Shown here in pieces: positions 8,253 to 16,244 of a stretch of DNA of 64,000 nucleotides (position 1 is its first letter; each line of letters opens with the position of its first letter). The DNA is from Actinoplanes lobatus (GTDB lineage Bacteria > Actinomycetota > Actinomycetes > Mycobacteriales > Micromonosporaceae), in contig NZ_JACHNC010000001.1 in the NCBI RefSeq assembly GCF_014205215.1, positions 3,725,001-3,789,000 of the forward strand. The letters are read 5' to 3'. Position numbers and translations under genes: made by a program. The notes under the pieces are model-generated. The model saw only the letters and a program-made list of their open reading frames with translations. It was not told the DNA's origin and ran no database searches.

Positions 8253-8286
8253 GAAGCCCCGCGCCGAATGGTGCGGGGCTTCTTCC
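8253..8286 (+). terminator. Rho-independent terminator after the small membrane gene
   Basis: GAAGCCCCGC (8253-8262) pairs perfectly with GCGGGGCTTC (8273-8282) around a 10-nt loop and is followed by TTCC. It lies 8 nt after the stop codon. Confidence 0.8.
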
Positions 8287-8387
8287 GTGTGTGGCCGGGG
8301 TGAAGGCGCGGCGCCGGAAGCCACGGTGTCACTCCGAGGGCCACTGCCCGGCGTGGGGAACGACGACGCCCCACGCCGGTGGGCGCG

Positions 8388-8508
8388 GGGCGTTGGAGGG
8401 TTCAGCCCTGGGCCCGCGGGCGTTGGAGGGTTCAGCCCTGGGCCCGCGGGCGTCGGAGAACTCAGGCCTGGGCCCGCGGGGCGTCGGAGGGCTCAGCCCC
8501 GGGCGTCG
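8388..8508. repeat. 30-bp tandem repeat running into the 3' end of lipA
   Basis: Four 30-bp units, consensus beginning GGGCGTTGGAGGGTTCAGCC, lie at 8388-8417, 8418-8447, 8448-8477 and about 8479-8508. The last, most diverged unit contains the lipA stop codon (8493-8495) and its final codons. The array therefore extends lipA's 3' end outward. The rest of the 8287-8387 gap shows nothing recognisable. Confidence 0.8.
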
Positions 8509-9416
8509 AGGGCCTGACGGTACAGGCGGCCGGCCCGGTACGACGAGCGGACCAGCGGCCCGCTCATCACGCCCGCGAAGCCGATCTCCTCGGCCTCCTC
8601 GCGAAGCTCGACGAACTCCTCCGGCTTGACCCAGCGCTCGACCGGGTGGTGGCGCGGGGTGGGCCGAAGGTACTGCGTGATGGTGATCAGCTCGCACCCG
8701 GCCGCGTGCAGGTCGCGGAGGGCGGCGGAGATCTCGGCGCGCTCCTCGCCCATGCCGAGGATCAGGTTGCTCTTGGTGACGAGGCCGGCCGCACGGGCCT
8801 GGGTGATCACGTCGAGGGAGCGCTCGTAGCGGAAGCCGGGGCGGATGCGCTTGAAGATCCGCGGGACGGTCTCGACGTTGTGCGCCAGCACCTCGGGCGC
8901 GGCGCCGAAGACCTCGGCGAGCTGGGCCGGGTCGGCGTTGAAGTCGGGGATCAGCAGCTCGACGCCGCAGCCGGGCTGGAGCTTGTGGATCTGGCGGACG
9001 GTTTCCGCGTAGAGCCAGGCGCCGCCGTCGGGCAGGTCGTCACGCGCGACGCCGGTGACCGTGGCGTAGCGCAGGCCCATGGTGGCGACGGACTCGCCGA
9101 CCCGGCGTGGCTCGTCGGCGTCGAACTCGGCCGGCTTGCCGGTGTCGATCTGGCAGAAGTCGCAGCGACGGGTGCACTGGTCGCCGCCGATGAGGAAGGT
9201 GGCCTCGCGGTCTTCCCAGCACTCGTAGATGTTGGGGCAGCCGGCCTCCTGGCAGACCGTGTGCAGACCCTCTTTCTGCACCAGGCCGCGCATCTCCGTG
9301 TACTCAGGGCCCATCTTCGCCTTGACCTTGATCCACGGCGGTTTCCGCTCGATGGGAGTCTCGGCGTTGCGCGCCTCGATGCGCAGCATGCGGCGGCCCT
9401 CGGGAGCAATAGTCAC
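8493..9416 (-). CDS. lipA: Lipoyl synthase
   Basis: Radical-SAM enzyme that inserts two sulfur atoms into octanoyl groups on lipoyl domains, the last step of lipoate synthesis. The 307-residue protein carries the auxiliary-cluster motif [12 protein letters not shown], the radical-SAM motif CTRRCDFCQ, and the C-terminal SSYRAG typical of LipA. The start region ([20 protein letters not shown]) aligns with Streptomyces LipA from memory, supporting the GTG at 9416. The octanoyl donor enzyme lipB is 4 kb away, and the substrates' gene (sucB) is at 19.1 kb. The 3' end overlaps a 30-bp tandem repeat. Confidence 0.97.
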   Translation of the reverse strand: MTIAPEGRRMLRIEARNAETPIERKPPWIKVKAKMGPEYTEMRGLVQKEGLHTVCQEAGCPNIYECWEDREATFLIGGDQCTRRCDFCQIDTGKPAEFDADEPRRVGESVATMGLRYATVTGVARDDLPDGGAWLYAETVRQIHKLQPGCGVELLIPDFNADPAQLAEVFGAAPEVLAHNVETVPRIFKRIRPGFRYERSLDVITQARAAGLVTKSNLILGMGEERAEISAALRDLHAAGCELITITQYLRPTPRHHPVERWVKPEEFVELREEAEEIGFAGVMSGPLVRSSYRAGRLYRQALDARG

Positions 9417-9539
9417 AGTCCGAAGATACGCCCGCCGCCGCCGGGCGCGATGCGGGGGCGACGAGGCTCACGTGACCGAAGTTGTGGCAGCCGTCACTCG
9501 ATATTCAGGTGATCGGCACATCGCGGACTGTTAACGTGC

Positions 9540-9767
9540 CGGGCACGGCGTTGATGGGACCGAGTAGCGCTTCGATCCGCCGGCCGAGAGAGCCACCCGG
9601 CAGCTGTGAAGGGTGGCCCGTGCGCCGGAGCGTGAAGACACCCCGGAGCCGCAGCACGACAAAGAGGCGCCCTGACAAGGGGCGCGAAGGTGCGGTGGTA
9701 CCGCGAGGATCCCGCTCGCCCGCACCTCCCTGGGGCCGCGTTGCAGCACCAGAGGAGGTAACCCGCC
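9540..9767 (+). promoter_or_regulatory. T-box-like leader with a GAC (Asp) specifier
   Basis: The 350-bp gap between lipA and the aspartyl-tRNA synthetase holds a T-box-type leader. Seen in order: GATGGGACCGAGTAGCG (stem I 5' side), AGAGAG (9587-9592), a stem I apical hairpin GCCACCC/GGGTGGC (about 9592-9617), GTGAAGACACC where GAC (9637-9639) sits at the specifier position after GAA and before A, a stem GGCGCCC/GGGGCGC (about 9666-9684), and the T-box GGTGGTACCGCG (9694-9705). The T-box lies in a stem where AGGTGCGG pairs with CCGCACCT downstream. A Shine-Dalgarno AGAGGAGG precedes the gene. The specifier matches the downstream enzyme, which is strong internal support. The bulge reads UGGU, so pairing with a G73 tRNA would use a wobble pair. 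Confidence 0.75.
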
Positions 9768-11015
9768 ATGCAACGCATCCTCTCCACCCAGCTGGCGACC
9801 ACGGAACCCGGCACCAAGGTCACGATCGCCGGCTGGATCCACCGCAGGCGGCTGCTCAAGTCGGTGGCCTTCCTGATCGTCCGGGACGCCGCCGGGCTCA
9901 GCCAGGTGGTCGTCACCGACCCGGCCGCCCGTGAACAGCTGGAACAGCTCTCCGAGGAGACCGTCGTCGAGGTGACCGCCGTGGTCACCGCCAACGAGCA
10001 GGCGCCGCAGGGTGTCGAGCTGACCTCACCGGAGATCCAGGAAACGAGCCGGGTCGCCGTACCCCTGCCGTTCGAACTGCATCGGCCCGCGCTGAGCGCG
10101 AGCCTGCCCACCCAGCTGGACCACGCGGCGCTGGCGCTGCGGCATCCGTCGCGGGCCGCGAACCTGCGCATCTCCGCCGCCGTGACCAGGGGTTTCCGGC
10201 GGGCGCTGGAGGAGCAGCGGTTCGTCGAGATCCACACGCCGAAGATCGTCGAGTCGGCGACCGAGTCGGGTGCGAACGTCTTCGAGCTCGACTACTTCGG
10301 GCGGCCCGCCTATCTGGCGCAGTCGCCGCAGTTCTTCAAGCAGATGATGGTCGGCGTCTTCGAGCGGGTCTTCGAGGTGGGGCCGGTGTTCCGGGCCGAG
10401 CCGAGCGACACCGCCCGGCATCTCGCCCAGTACACGTCGATGGACGCCGAGCTGGGCTTCATCCGCGACCACCGGGACGTGATGGCGGCGCTGACCAGGA
10501 CGATCGCCGGGATGATCGGCGAGGTCGCCGGGATGGTCGAGACTCCGGGGGTGCCGGACGAGATTCCCGCCGTGCACTTCGCCGAGGCCCTGCGGATCGC
10601 CGGGGCGCCGGAGGACGAGCCCGACCTCGCCCCCGCGCACGAGCGGGCGGTGGGCGAGTGGGCGCTGCGCGAGCACGGGTCGGAGTTCGTCTTCGTGACC
10701 GGCTACCCGATGCGCAAGCGGCCCTTCTACACCCACCCGGACCCGGCCGACCCGACCTGGTCGAACAGTTTCGACCTGCTGTTCCGCGGCCTGGAGATCG
10801 TCACCGGCGGTCAGCGGCTGCACCGGTACGAGGACTACGTCGCCGTACTGGGAGAGGAAGGCGAGCAGGGCTACCTGGACGCGTTCCGTTACGGCATGCC
10901 CCCGCACGGCGGCTGGGCGATCGGCCTGGAGCGCTTCGTGGCCCGGCTGACCGGCGCCGCCAACGTCCGGGAGGTGACGGCGTTCCCGCGTGACCTGCAC
11001 CGGGTCGCGCCGTAG
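9768..11015 (+). CDS. aspS: Archaeal-type aspartyl-tRNA synthetase
   Basis: Class IIb synthetase charging tRNA-Asp. At 415 residues it is the short archaeal/eukaryotic form, lacking the GAD insertion that makes the standard bacterial enzyme about 590 residues. It has an OB-fold anticodon domain (about 1-105), motif 2 FRAEPSDTARHLAQYTSMDA, and motif 3 GGWAIGLERFVARL near the C-terminus, ending in FPRDLHRVAP. ATG 9768 has GAGGAGG upstream. The T-box-like leader implies induction when uncharged tRNA-Asp accumulates. It is probably a second AspRS beside a housekeeping bacterial one elsewhere, but that cannot be seen here. Whether it also charges tRNA-Asn cannot be decided from the sequence. Confidence 0.9.
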   Translation: MQRILSTQLATTEPGTKVTIAGWIHRRRLLKSVAFLIVRDAAGLSQVVVTDPAAREQLEQLSEETVVEVTAVVTANEQAPQGVELTSPEIQETSRVAVPLPFELHRPALSASLPTQLDHAALALRHPSRAANLRISAAVTRGFRRALEEQRFVEIHTPKIVESATESGANVFELDYFGRPAYLAQSPQFFKQMMVGVFERVFEVGPVFRAEPSDTARHLAQYTSMDAELGFIRDHRDVMAALTRTIAGMIGEVAGMVETPGVPDEIPAVHFAEALRIAGAPEDEPDLAPAHERAVGEWALREHGSEFVFVTGYPMRKRPFYTHPDPADPTWSNSFDLLFRGLEIVTGGQRLHRYEDYVAVLGEEGEQGYLDAFRYGMPPHGGWAIGLERFVARLTGAANVREVTAFPRDLHRVAP

Positions 11016-11030
11016 TAGTTCAATGCCATC

Positions 11031-12161
11031 GTGATTATCGACCTCGATGTGCCGGGGCCGCCGCCCGATCCGGTGCGGCGGCCCCGGCACCGGTCGCGTG
11101 GCCTGCCCGTGCTGCTGTCCGCGGTGCTGCTGTTCCTGCTGGGCGCGTCGACGGTTCCGTCCTCGGATCTCGCGCCGCGGCTGGTCGCCGACCTCGGCGC
11201 CGGAAACCTGACGTGGCTGCTGACCGACCGGATGATCTACAGCGTGACCGGCCGGCCGGGGGAGGACGTCTTCGACGTGACGGCCCGGCCGGTCGACGGC
11301 GAGGTGCTCTGGACCCGGCCGCTCGGGGGCGTGGGCATGATTCCGGTACTGCACGAGTTCGGCCCGCACCTGGCGGTGGAGTTCCCCGAGGAACGGATGC
11401 TGCTGCTGGACGCCCGCACCGGGGAGATCCGCCGGGCCGACTTCGGCGCCCGCGTCGCCGGGGACCGGATCCTGCTCCGGCAGAACGGCCGGATCGGCCT
11501 GCTCGACCCGGTGACCGCCCGGCCCGTCTGGTGGCGGTGGGTGGACGGCTGGCCGCTCGCGGTCACCGGCGGCGACGGTCAGGTGCGGGTTGTCAACCTG
11601 GGCGGCACCGGCGCCGTCTACGACCGGGACACCGGCGCGACCGTCCGTACCGCCGCGAACCTCAGCGTCCAGGGCGCCGTCTACACGACGGCGGTCTCCG
11701 GGGACTGGATGTTCCTGTTCACCGGAGACTCTATGACCGTGGTGCGGATGCACGATCTGAAGCGGCTGTGGACGGCCCGGTTGACCGGGCCCGCCGCCGC
11801 GGAGCCGTGCGGTGACGCGTTCTGCGTGACCGGCGCCACCGGGGTGACCGCCGTGAACCAGCGCACCGGGTCGATCATCTGGACCAACTTGCGGTGGCGG
11901 GCCTGGTCCGGCGGGTTCGCCACCGGGGAGGACGGGCGGCTCGTACGGCTCGACCCGGGCACCGGCGCCGTCCAGGCCGACCTGGGGCAGGCCCGGCCGG
12001 CCGGCACGATGCTGGTCCGGGAGGGCGGCGTGGTCACCGACGCGGCGACCGGACGGCTCCGCGGTGTCCTGGACATCTCCGTGCCGTCGCGCTGCGCGAG
12101 CACGGCCACCCACCTGGCGTGCCAGGACGACGAGACGACGAGAATCTGGCGGCTCCCATGA
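11031..12161 (+). CDS. Membrane-anchored PQQ-like beta-propeller protein, paralogue 1
   Basis: A 376-residue protein with a short cytoplasmic start (MIIDLDVPGPPP), one membrane helix (about 24-46) and an extracytoplasmic domain of repeated beta-strand blades. Signature segments are VTAVNQRTGSIIWT and RLWTARL, typical of PQQ-like/WD-type propellers. GTG 11031 starts 15 nt after aspS. The next gene starts within its stop codon (ATGA overlap), and the two products share layout, start sequence and the C-terminal CASTATHLACQ/CRRTGIHLACQ motif, so they are tandem duplicates. No catalytic residues were recognised; a binding or scaffold role is only a guess. Confidence 0.7.
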   Translation: MIIDLDVPGPPPDPVRRPRHRSRGLPVLLSAVLLFLLGASTVPSSDLAPRLVADLGAGNLTWLLTDRMIYSVTGRPGEDVFDVTARPVDGEVLWTRPLGGVGMIPVLHEFGPHLAVEFPEERMLLLDARTGEIRRADFGARVAGDRILLRQNGRIGLLDPVTARPVWWRWVDGWPLAVTGGDGQVRVVNLGGTGAVYDRDTGATVRTAANLSVQGAVYTTAVSGDWMFLFTGDSMTVVRMHDLKRLWTARLTGPAAAEPCGDAFCVTGATGVTAVNQRTGSIIWTNLRWRAWSGGFATGEDGRLVRLDPGTGAVQADLGQARPAGTMLVREGGVVTDAATGRLRGVLDISVPSRCASTATHLACQDDETTRIWRLP

Positions 12162-13300
12162 TCATTGATCTCGACCGGGCTCCCGCGCCCGCCCCGCCGC
12201 GCCGGGCCCGGCACTGGCGTCCCGCATCGGTCCTGGTGCTGGCGCTGGCGCTGCTGCTCGGCCCGGATCACCTCGAACGTCCGGTCCCGCCGCTGGAACG
12301 GGTGGCCACCACCGAGACCGCCACCGGCTCCTGGCTGCTCACCGAGGACACCATCTACAGCACCCGCACCCTGGCGAACGGCCGGGTCGACGTCCTGGCG
12401 CACGACCTGACCACGAACCGGCTCCGCTGGCACCGGCAGACCGAGTGGTTCGGCGCGATGCCGGCGCTGGCGGTGTCCGGTTCGGCGGTGATGGTCGGCG
12501 GCAACATGGGCGGCGCGCCGGTGGTGGCCGACACACGTACCGGCGCCGACGCGGCCACCGCACTCCAGGCGGCGCTGCCCGCCGGCGATGCGCTCGTCCT
12601 CTGGGACGAGGAGTCACGTCTCGGCCTCCGTGATCCGGTGACGAACGAGGTCGCCTGGTGGCGGCCGTTCCACCAGCCCCCGGAGTCGGCCGCCGCCGAC
12701 GGCCGCTATGTGGTCGTCCTGGAGGAGACCGGCGGGGCGGTCACCCTGCGTCGCTCCGACGGCCGGGTGGCCGGCCGCACCGATCAGGCGTCCCCTTCCG
12801 GCGAGCCGTCCGAGATCCGGATCGTCGGCGACCACGCCTACCTTCTCGGCGAGTACGCCCTGACCGCCCTGCACCTGCCCGACCTGACCCAGATGTGGAC
12901 CGTCCGCTCGGTCATCCCGAAGTTCGTCGAGCCCTGCGGCACCCACATCTGCGTCTCCGGCGGCGGCGGCCTGCAGGCCCTGAACCCCGAGGACGGCTCG
13001 GTGGCCTGGACCGACGTCCACTGGAAGAGCTGGATCGACGGCTTCGCCCTGACCATCGGCGGCGAGGTCACCCTCCTGGACCCGGAGACCGGCGCCGCGC
13101 GTACCGGCCTCGGCCCCGGACTTCCCCTCGGCGACCTGCTGCTGCGCCCCGCCGGCGACGGCCTCCGCCTGATCGACTGGCACACCGGCCAGACCCGCGG
13201 CGCGATCTCCGGGACGCTCTCCACCGCCTGCCGCCGCACCGGCATCCACCTGGCCTGCCAGCAATCCGACGGCCTGATCCAGGTGTGGCGCCTCCCTTGA
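12158..13300 (+). CDS. Membrane-anchored PQQ-like beta-propeller protein, paralogue 2
   Basis: A 380-residue homologue of the preceding protein: MIIDLDRAPAPAPP start, membrane helix at about 22-40, then propeller blades with LQALNPEDGSVAWT and DLTQMWTVRS. The cysteine-containing strand CGTHICVSGGGG matches CGDAFCVTGATG in paralogue 1, so a paired-cysteine feature is conserved. ATG 12158 overlaps the upstream stop by 4 nt, indicating translational coupling. The 3' flank holds a 28-bp tandem repeat and no obvious terminator. Confidence 0.7.
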   Translation: MIIDLDRAPAPAPPRRARHWRPASVLVLALALLLGPDHLERPVPPLERVATTETATGSWLLTEDTIYSTRTLANGRVDVLAHDLTTNRLRWHRQTEWFGAMPALAVSGSAVMVGGNMGGAPVVADTRTGADAATALQAALPAGDALVLWDEESRLGLRDPVTNEVAWWRPFHQPPESAAADGRYVVVLEETGGAVTLRRSDGRVAGRTDQASPSGEPSEIRIVGDHAYLLGEYALTALHLPDLTQMWTVRSVIPKFVEPCGTHICVSGGGGLQALNPEDGSVAWTDVHWKSWIDGFALTIGGEVTLLDPETGAARTGLGPGLPLGDLLLRPAGDGLRLIDWHTGQTRGAISGTLSTACRRTGIHLACQQSDGLIQVWRLP

Positions 13301-13413
13301 AGACCTTTCATCGGTACGCCTACGTGCACCGCCCGGGGCGGAAAGCGACCTGTCCGCCGGGTCCCGCCCATGCCGCCCGCGCTGGGCTGAGAGCCAGCCG
13401 GACCCGGTGGCCC

Positions 13414-13490
13414 GTGCGGCGCCAGCCGCCCGGGCCGGACCGTGCGGCGCCAGCCGCCCGGGCCGGACCGTGCGGCGCCAGCCGCCCGGT
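13414..13490. repeat. 28-bp tandem repeat beside a small gene's 3' end
   Basis: Two full copies and a 21-bp partial copy of a 28-bp unit beginning GTGCGGCGCCAGCCGCCCGG (13414, 13442, 13470). The array stops 4 nt before the stop codon of the small membrane-protein gene on the minus strand. Confidence 0.85.
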
Positions 13491-13494
13491 CAGG

Positions 13495-13659
13495 CTAGAG
13501 AAGGACGGCCAGGGTGACCACCGCGACGATCACGAAGGGGATGATCGTCGTGCTGACGAGGATGGCCCAGGCGACCGGGTGTCCGAAATTGAGCACCAGG
13601 CCACCGCCCGGTTTGGGGATGAAGACCCGTTTGTCCTGCGGGTTGCGGTAGAGGGCCAT
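13495..13659 (-). CDS. Small single-helix membrane protein, 54 aa (DUF5808-like)
   Basis: [20 protein letters not shown] is followed by a loop and one C-terminal membrane helix (about 28-53, AWAILVSTTIIPFVIVAVVT). The N-terminal RNPxDKRxFxPK pattern resembles the DUF5808 group as I recall it. The ATG at 13659 overlaps the lipB stop codon (TGATG), so translation is likely coupled to lipB. No function is known. Confidence 0.65.
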   Translation of the reverse strand: MALYRNPQDKRVFIPKPGGGLVLNFGHPVAWAILVSTTIIPFVIVAVVTLAVLL

Positions 13660-14288
13660 CAGATCAGCGTGGCCAGGTGGCGTTCGACGATCGGCATGAC
13701 CTCGGTGACCGGGACCGGGCGGCCGACCTCGGCGCTGAGCGAGGTGACGGCGGCGTCGCGGATGCCACACGGGATGAAGCGGTCGAAATTCGACAGGTCG
13801 CAGTCGCAGTTGAGGGCGAAACCGTGCAGCGTGACGCCGCGCGACACCCGGATGCCGATCTGGGCGATCTTGCGGTCCAGGCCGCCGTCGGTGGCCCGGA
13901 CCCACGCGCCGCTGCGGCCCTCGATGCGATCGGCCACCACGCCGAACTCGGCGCAGACGTCGATCAGCAGCTGCTCGGTGCGGCGGACGTAGGCGACCAC
14001 GTCGACCGGGTCGGGCAGGCGCAGGATCGGGTAGCCCACGAGCTGCCCCGGACCGTGCCACGTGATCTTGCCGCCGCGGTCGACGTCGACGACCGGGGTG
14101 CCGTCGAACGGGCGGTCGGCCGGCTCCGTGCGCTTACCGGCGGTGAAGACGCTCGGGTGCTCCAGCAACAGGACCGTGTCCGGCTGGGAACCGGCGACCA
14201 CCGCCTCGTGCAGGCGTTTCTGCTCCTCCCAGGCCTCCAGGTAGTCGACCAGGCCGGGGCGCAGAACGGTCAAGACGGATGACGTCAC
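13659..14288 (-). CDS. lipB: Octanoyl-[acyl-carrier-protein]:protein N-octanoyltransferase
   Basis: Transfers octanoate from acyl carrier protein to lipoyl domains, the first step of endogenous lipoylation, providing the substrate of LipA. The 209 residues contain the family segments [33 protein letters not shown], the lysine in [12 protein letters not shown], and the catalytic cysteine in [12 protein letters not shown] 14288 gives the usual LipB length. It precedes a small membrane-protein gene with a one-base overlap. lipA lies 4 kb away on the same strand, with aspS and two propeller genes in between. Confidence 0.95.
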   Translation of the reverse strand: MTSSVLTVLRPGLVDYLEAWEEQKRLHEAVVAGSQPDTVLLLEHPSVFTAGKRTEPADRPFDGTPVVDVDRGGKITWHGPGQLVGYPILRLPDPVDVVAYVRRTEQLLIDVCAEFGVVADRIEGRSGAWVRATDGGLDRKIAQIGIRVSRGVTLHGFALNCDCDLSNFDRFIPCGIRDAAVTSLSAEVGRPVPVTEVMPIVERHLATLI

Positions 14289-14297
14289 GCCGCCAGC

Positions 14298-16244
14298 CTA
14301 GTCCTCTTCCGTCCGGTCGACCGGGTCCACTCCCGGCGTGATCCGCCACACCAGCACGTCCTGCACCTGCTCCGGCTCGCCCAGCAGATCGGTGGTGAGC
14401 CGCAGCAGCGCGTCCCGGTTGAGCGGGCCCTTCGGGCCGGTGACCTCGGCGGGCAGGAAGATCGCCTGGATCTTCCAGTAGCGGAAGTCGATCCGTGCCT
14501 GAGCCCGGTCCAGGTTCGTGATCCGCGGCACCTGGCCCCAGCGGGCGGCCTTGTAGAACAGCTTGTCGGTCGGCCGGTCCGGTGCGCCGACCCGGCCCAC
14601 CAGGTGCCGGCCGGTCTCCAGGTAGTCCTGCGGGCCGAGGAAGTACCCGGCCGGGATCCGGAACTGGGCGTCGCCGCCGCGCGCCATCGTGTACGCCTGC
14701 CAGCGCATGCTGTCCACGGCCACGTCGATGGAGAGCGGCAGCGAGGTCATCACACCGTCATTGGTGACGTAGTCCTGCCACTTCCCGCTCGCGATGAACT
14801 CCGGCTCCGGCGCCCGCTCCAGGGTGCGCAGCGGCAGCGGGGCGATCGGGGCGAGCGCCGCCACGATCAGCACACCGACGGTGAGCTTGGCCAGCACCCC
14901 GCGCTTGAAGAACTCGTCGGCCAGCAGCGCCAGCACGATCGCGAAGATCGCGACCACGACCAGCGTGTACCGGACCGGCAGCGCCGAGTCGAACAGCGGG
15001 ACGTCGACGAACAGCGCGTACAGCAGCGGGGTGTCGCTGTGCTCCTCGCCCATGAACCGCAGCCGCGGGCCGAGCGAGAGCAGGAAGAAGAAGAGCCCCA
15101 CGACGGCCAGCGCGCGCAGCGTGACCCGGCGCTCCGGCGACGACCGCTTCCACAGCAGGCCCAGCGCCACGACGAAGAGCAGCACGAGCGGGGCGCCCAG
15201 GAACGAGGTGGCCTCGGTCGCGTTGGGCGCCAGGTCGGCGCCCCAGCCGAACAGACCGGCCACCGACCGCAGCGGGAACGCCACGTACGACACCAGGTCC
15301 TCGGAGTAGAACCGCATCTTGAAGCCGGTGCCGGTGAACTTGAGCGGCCCGTTGAAGTGCATGTACAGCGGCCAGGACAGCAGCGCCCCGGCGATCACCG
15401 CGGTCACGCCCAGCGACACCAGGACCCGGCCCGCCGACTCCTTCACGGCGCGCAGGCCCGGCCTGGAGAACACCCACACGCCGAGGAACAGCGCACAGGC
15501 CAGGGCGCAGAAGAACAGCGCCTCGGCGGCCACCGAGAAGCCCATGGTGCAGAGCAGGCCGAGAACCACGCCGTTGCGGACCCGGTGGCCCTTCTCCGGC
15601 AGCTTCAGCACCCACCACGCGACGATGCCGACCATCCAGCCGGACGTCCAGTTGAGGTGGCCGTTGGCGTGCGAGACGAGACCGGGGGAGAACCCGAAGA
15701 GCAGACCACCGACCGCGGCGGCCGGCCCGCTACGGACCAGCCAGCGGCGCAGGAACAGGTACCACACGAAGGCGGAGCCGGCCAGGTTCAGCGTCAGGAC
15801 GGTGGCGAAGGTGACCTGCGGGCCGGCGAAATGGGTCAGCGGTGCGAACAGCACGGCGTAGAACGTGCTGGACGTGTTCATCGCCAGGTTCACGCCACGC
15901 GGCGCGTTCAGCAGGGTGGTGAAGAACGGGTTGCTCATGTGCTGGAGCAGGTAGACGCCGTACGACATCATCCACTCGAACTGCCCCTGGTCGCTCACGT
16001 TGTCGGCGACCACGTGACGGTACGGCGCCCGCCACAGCCCCTGGCAGACGTAGACGGCCGCGGCCAACGACACGAGGGCCATCGCGAGGTGCGACTTCCA
16101 GGACCGCCACATGGAGGCGGGCCTGGCTTCGGGCTCACTCGTCGTCGGGTCGGCCGGGTCGTCGGAATCCGGGGTAGTCGGGTCCGTGATCGGGGCGGGC
16201 GCGGCGATCGTCACGTCGCGGAGATTATCCAGCCCCGAATTCAT
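14298..16244 (-). CDS. Polytopic membrane protein, GT-C-like, paralogue A
   Basis: A 648-residue protein with an acidic, Pro/Thr-rich cytoplasmic N-terminus (about 1-45), then about 10-12 hydrophobic helices through residue 480 and a C-terminal soluble domain of about 160 residues. The first loop carries ADNVSDQGQFEW after helix 1, and later SHANGHLNWT and an aromatic-rich segment. Layout (acidic first extracytoplasmic loop, many helices, soluble tail) resembles GT-C glycosyltransferases, but I see no decisive motif. ATG 16244 overlaps the upstream stop (ATGA); a longer form would overlap that gene. It forms a tandem duplicate with the next gene upstream. Confidence 0.65.
   Translation of the reverse strand: MNSGLDNLRDVTIAAPAPITDPTTPDSDDPADPTTSEPEARPASMWRSWKSHLAMALVSLAAAVYVCQGLWRAPYRHVVADNVSDQGQFEWMMSYGVYLLQHMSNPFFTTLLNAPRGVNLAMNTSSTFYAVLFAPLTHFAGPQVTFATVLTLNLAGSAFVWYLFLRRWLVRSGPAAAVGGLLFGFSPGLVSHANGHLNWTSGWMVGIVAWWVLKLPEKGHRVRNGVVLGLLCTMGFSVAAEALFFCALACALFLGVWVFSRPGLRAVKESAGRVLVSLGVTAVIAGALLSWPLYMHFNGPLKFTGTGFKMRFYSEDLVSYVAFPLRSVAGLFGWGADLAPNATEATSFLGAPLVLLFVVALGLLWKRSSPERRVTLRALAVVGLFFFLLSLGPRLRFMGEEHSDTPLLYALFVDVPLFDSALPVRYTLVVVAIFAIVLALLADEFFKRGVLAKLTVGVLIVAALAPIAPLPLRTLERAPEPEFIASGKWQDYVTNDGVMTSLPLSIDVAVDSMRWQAYTMARGGDAQFRIPAGYFLGPQDYLETGRHLVGRVGAPDRPTDKLFYKAARWGQVPRITNLDRAQARIDFRYWKIQAIFLPAEVTGPKGPLNRDALLRLTTDLLGEPEQVQDVLVWRITPGVDPVDRTEED

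Noticed and set aside
9540..9767. tRNA gene before aspS
   Set aside because: No cloverleaf or CCA end is seen; the conserved blocks fit a T-box leader instead.
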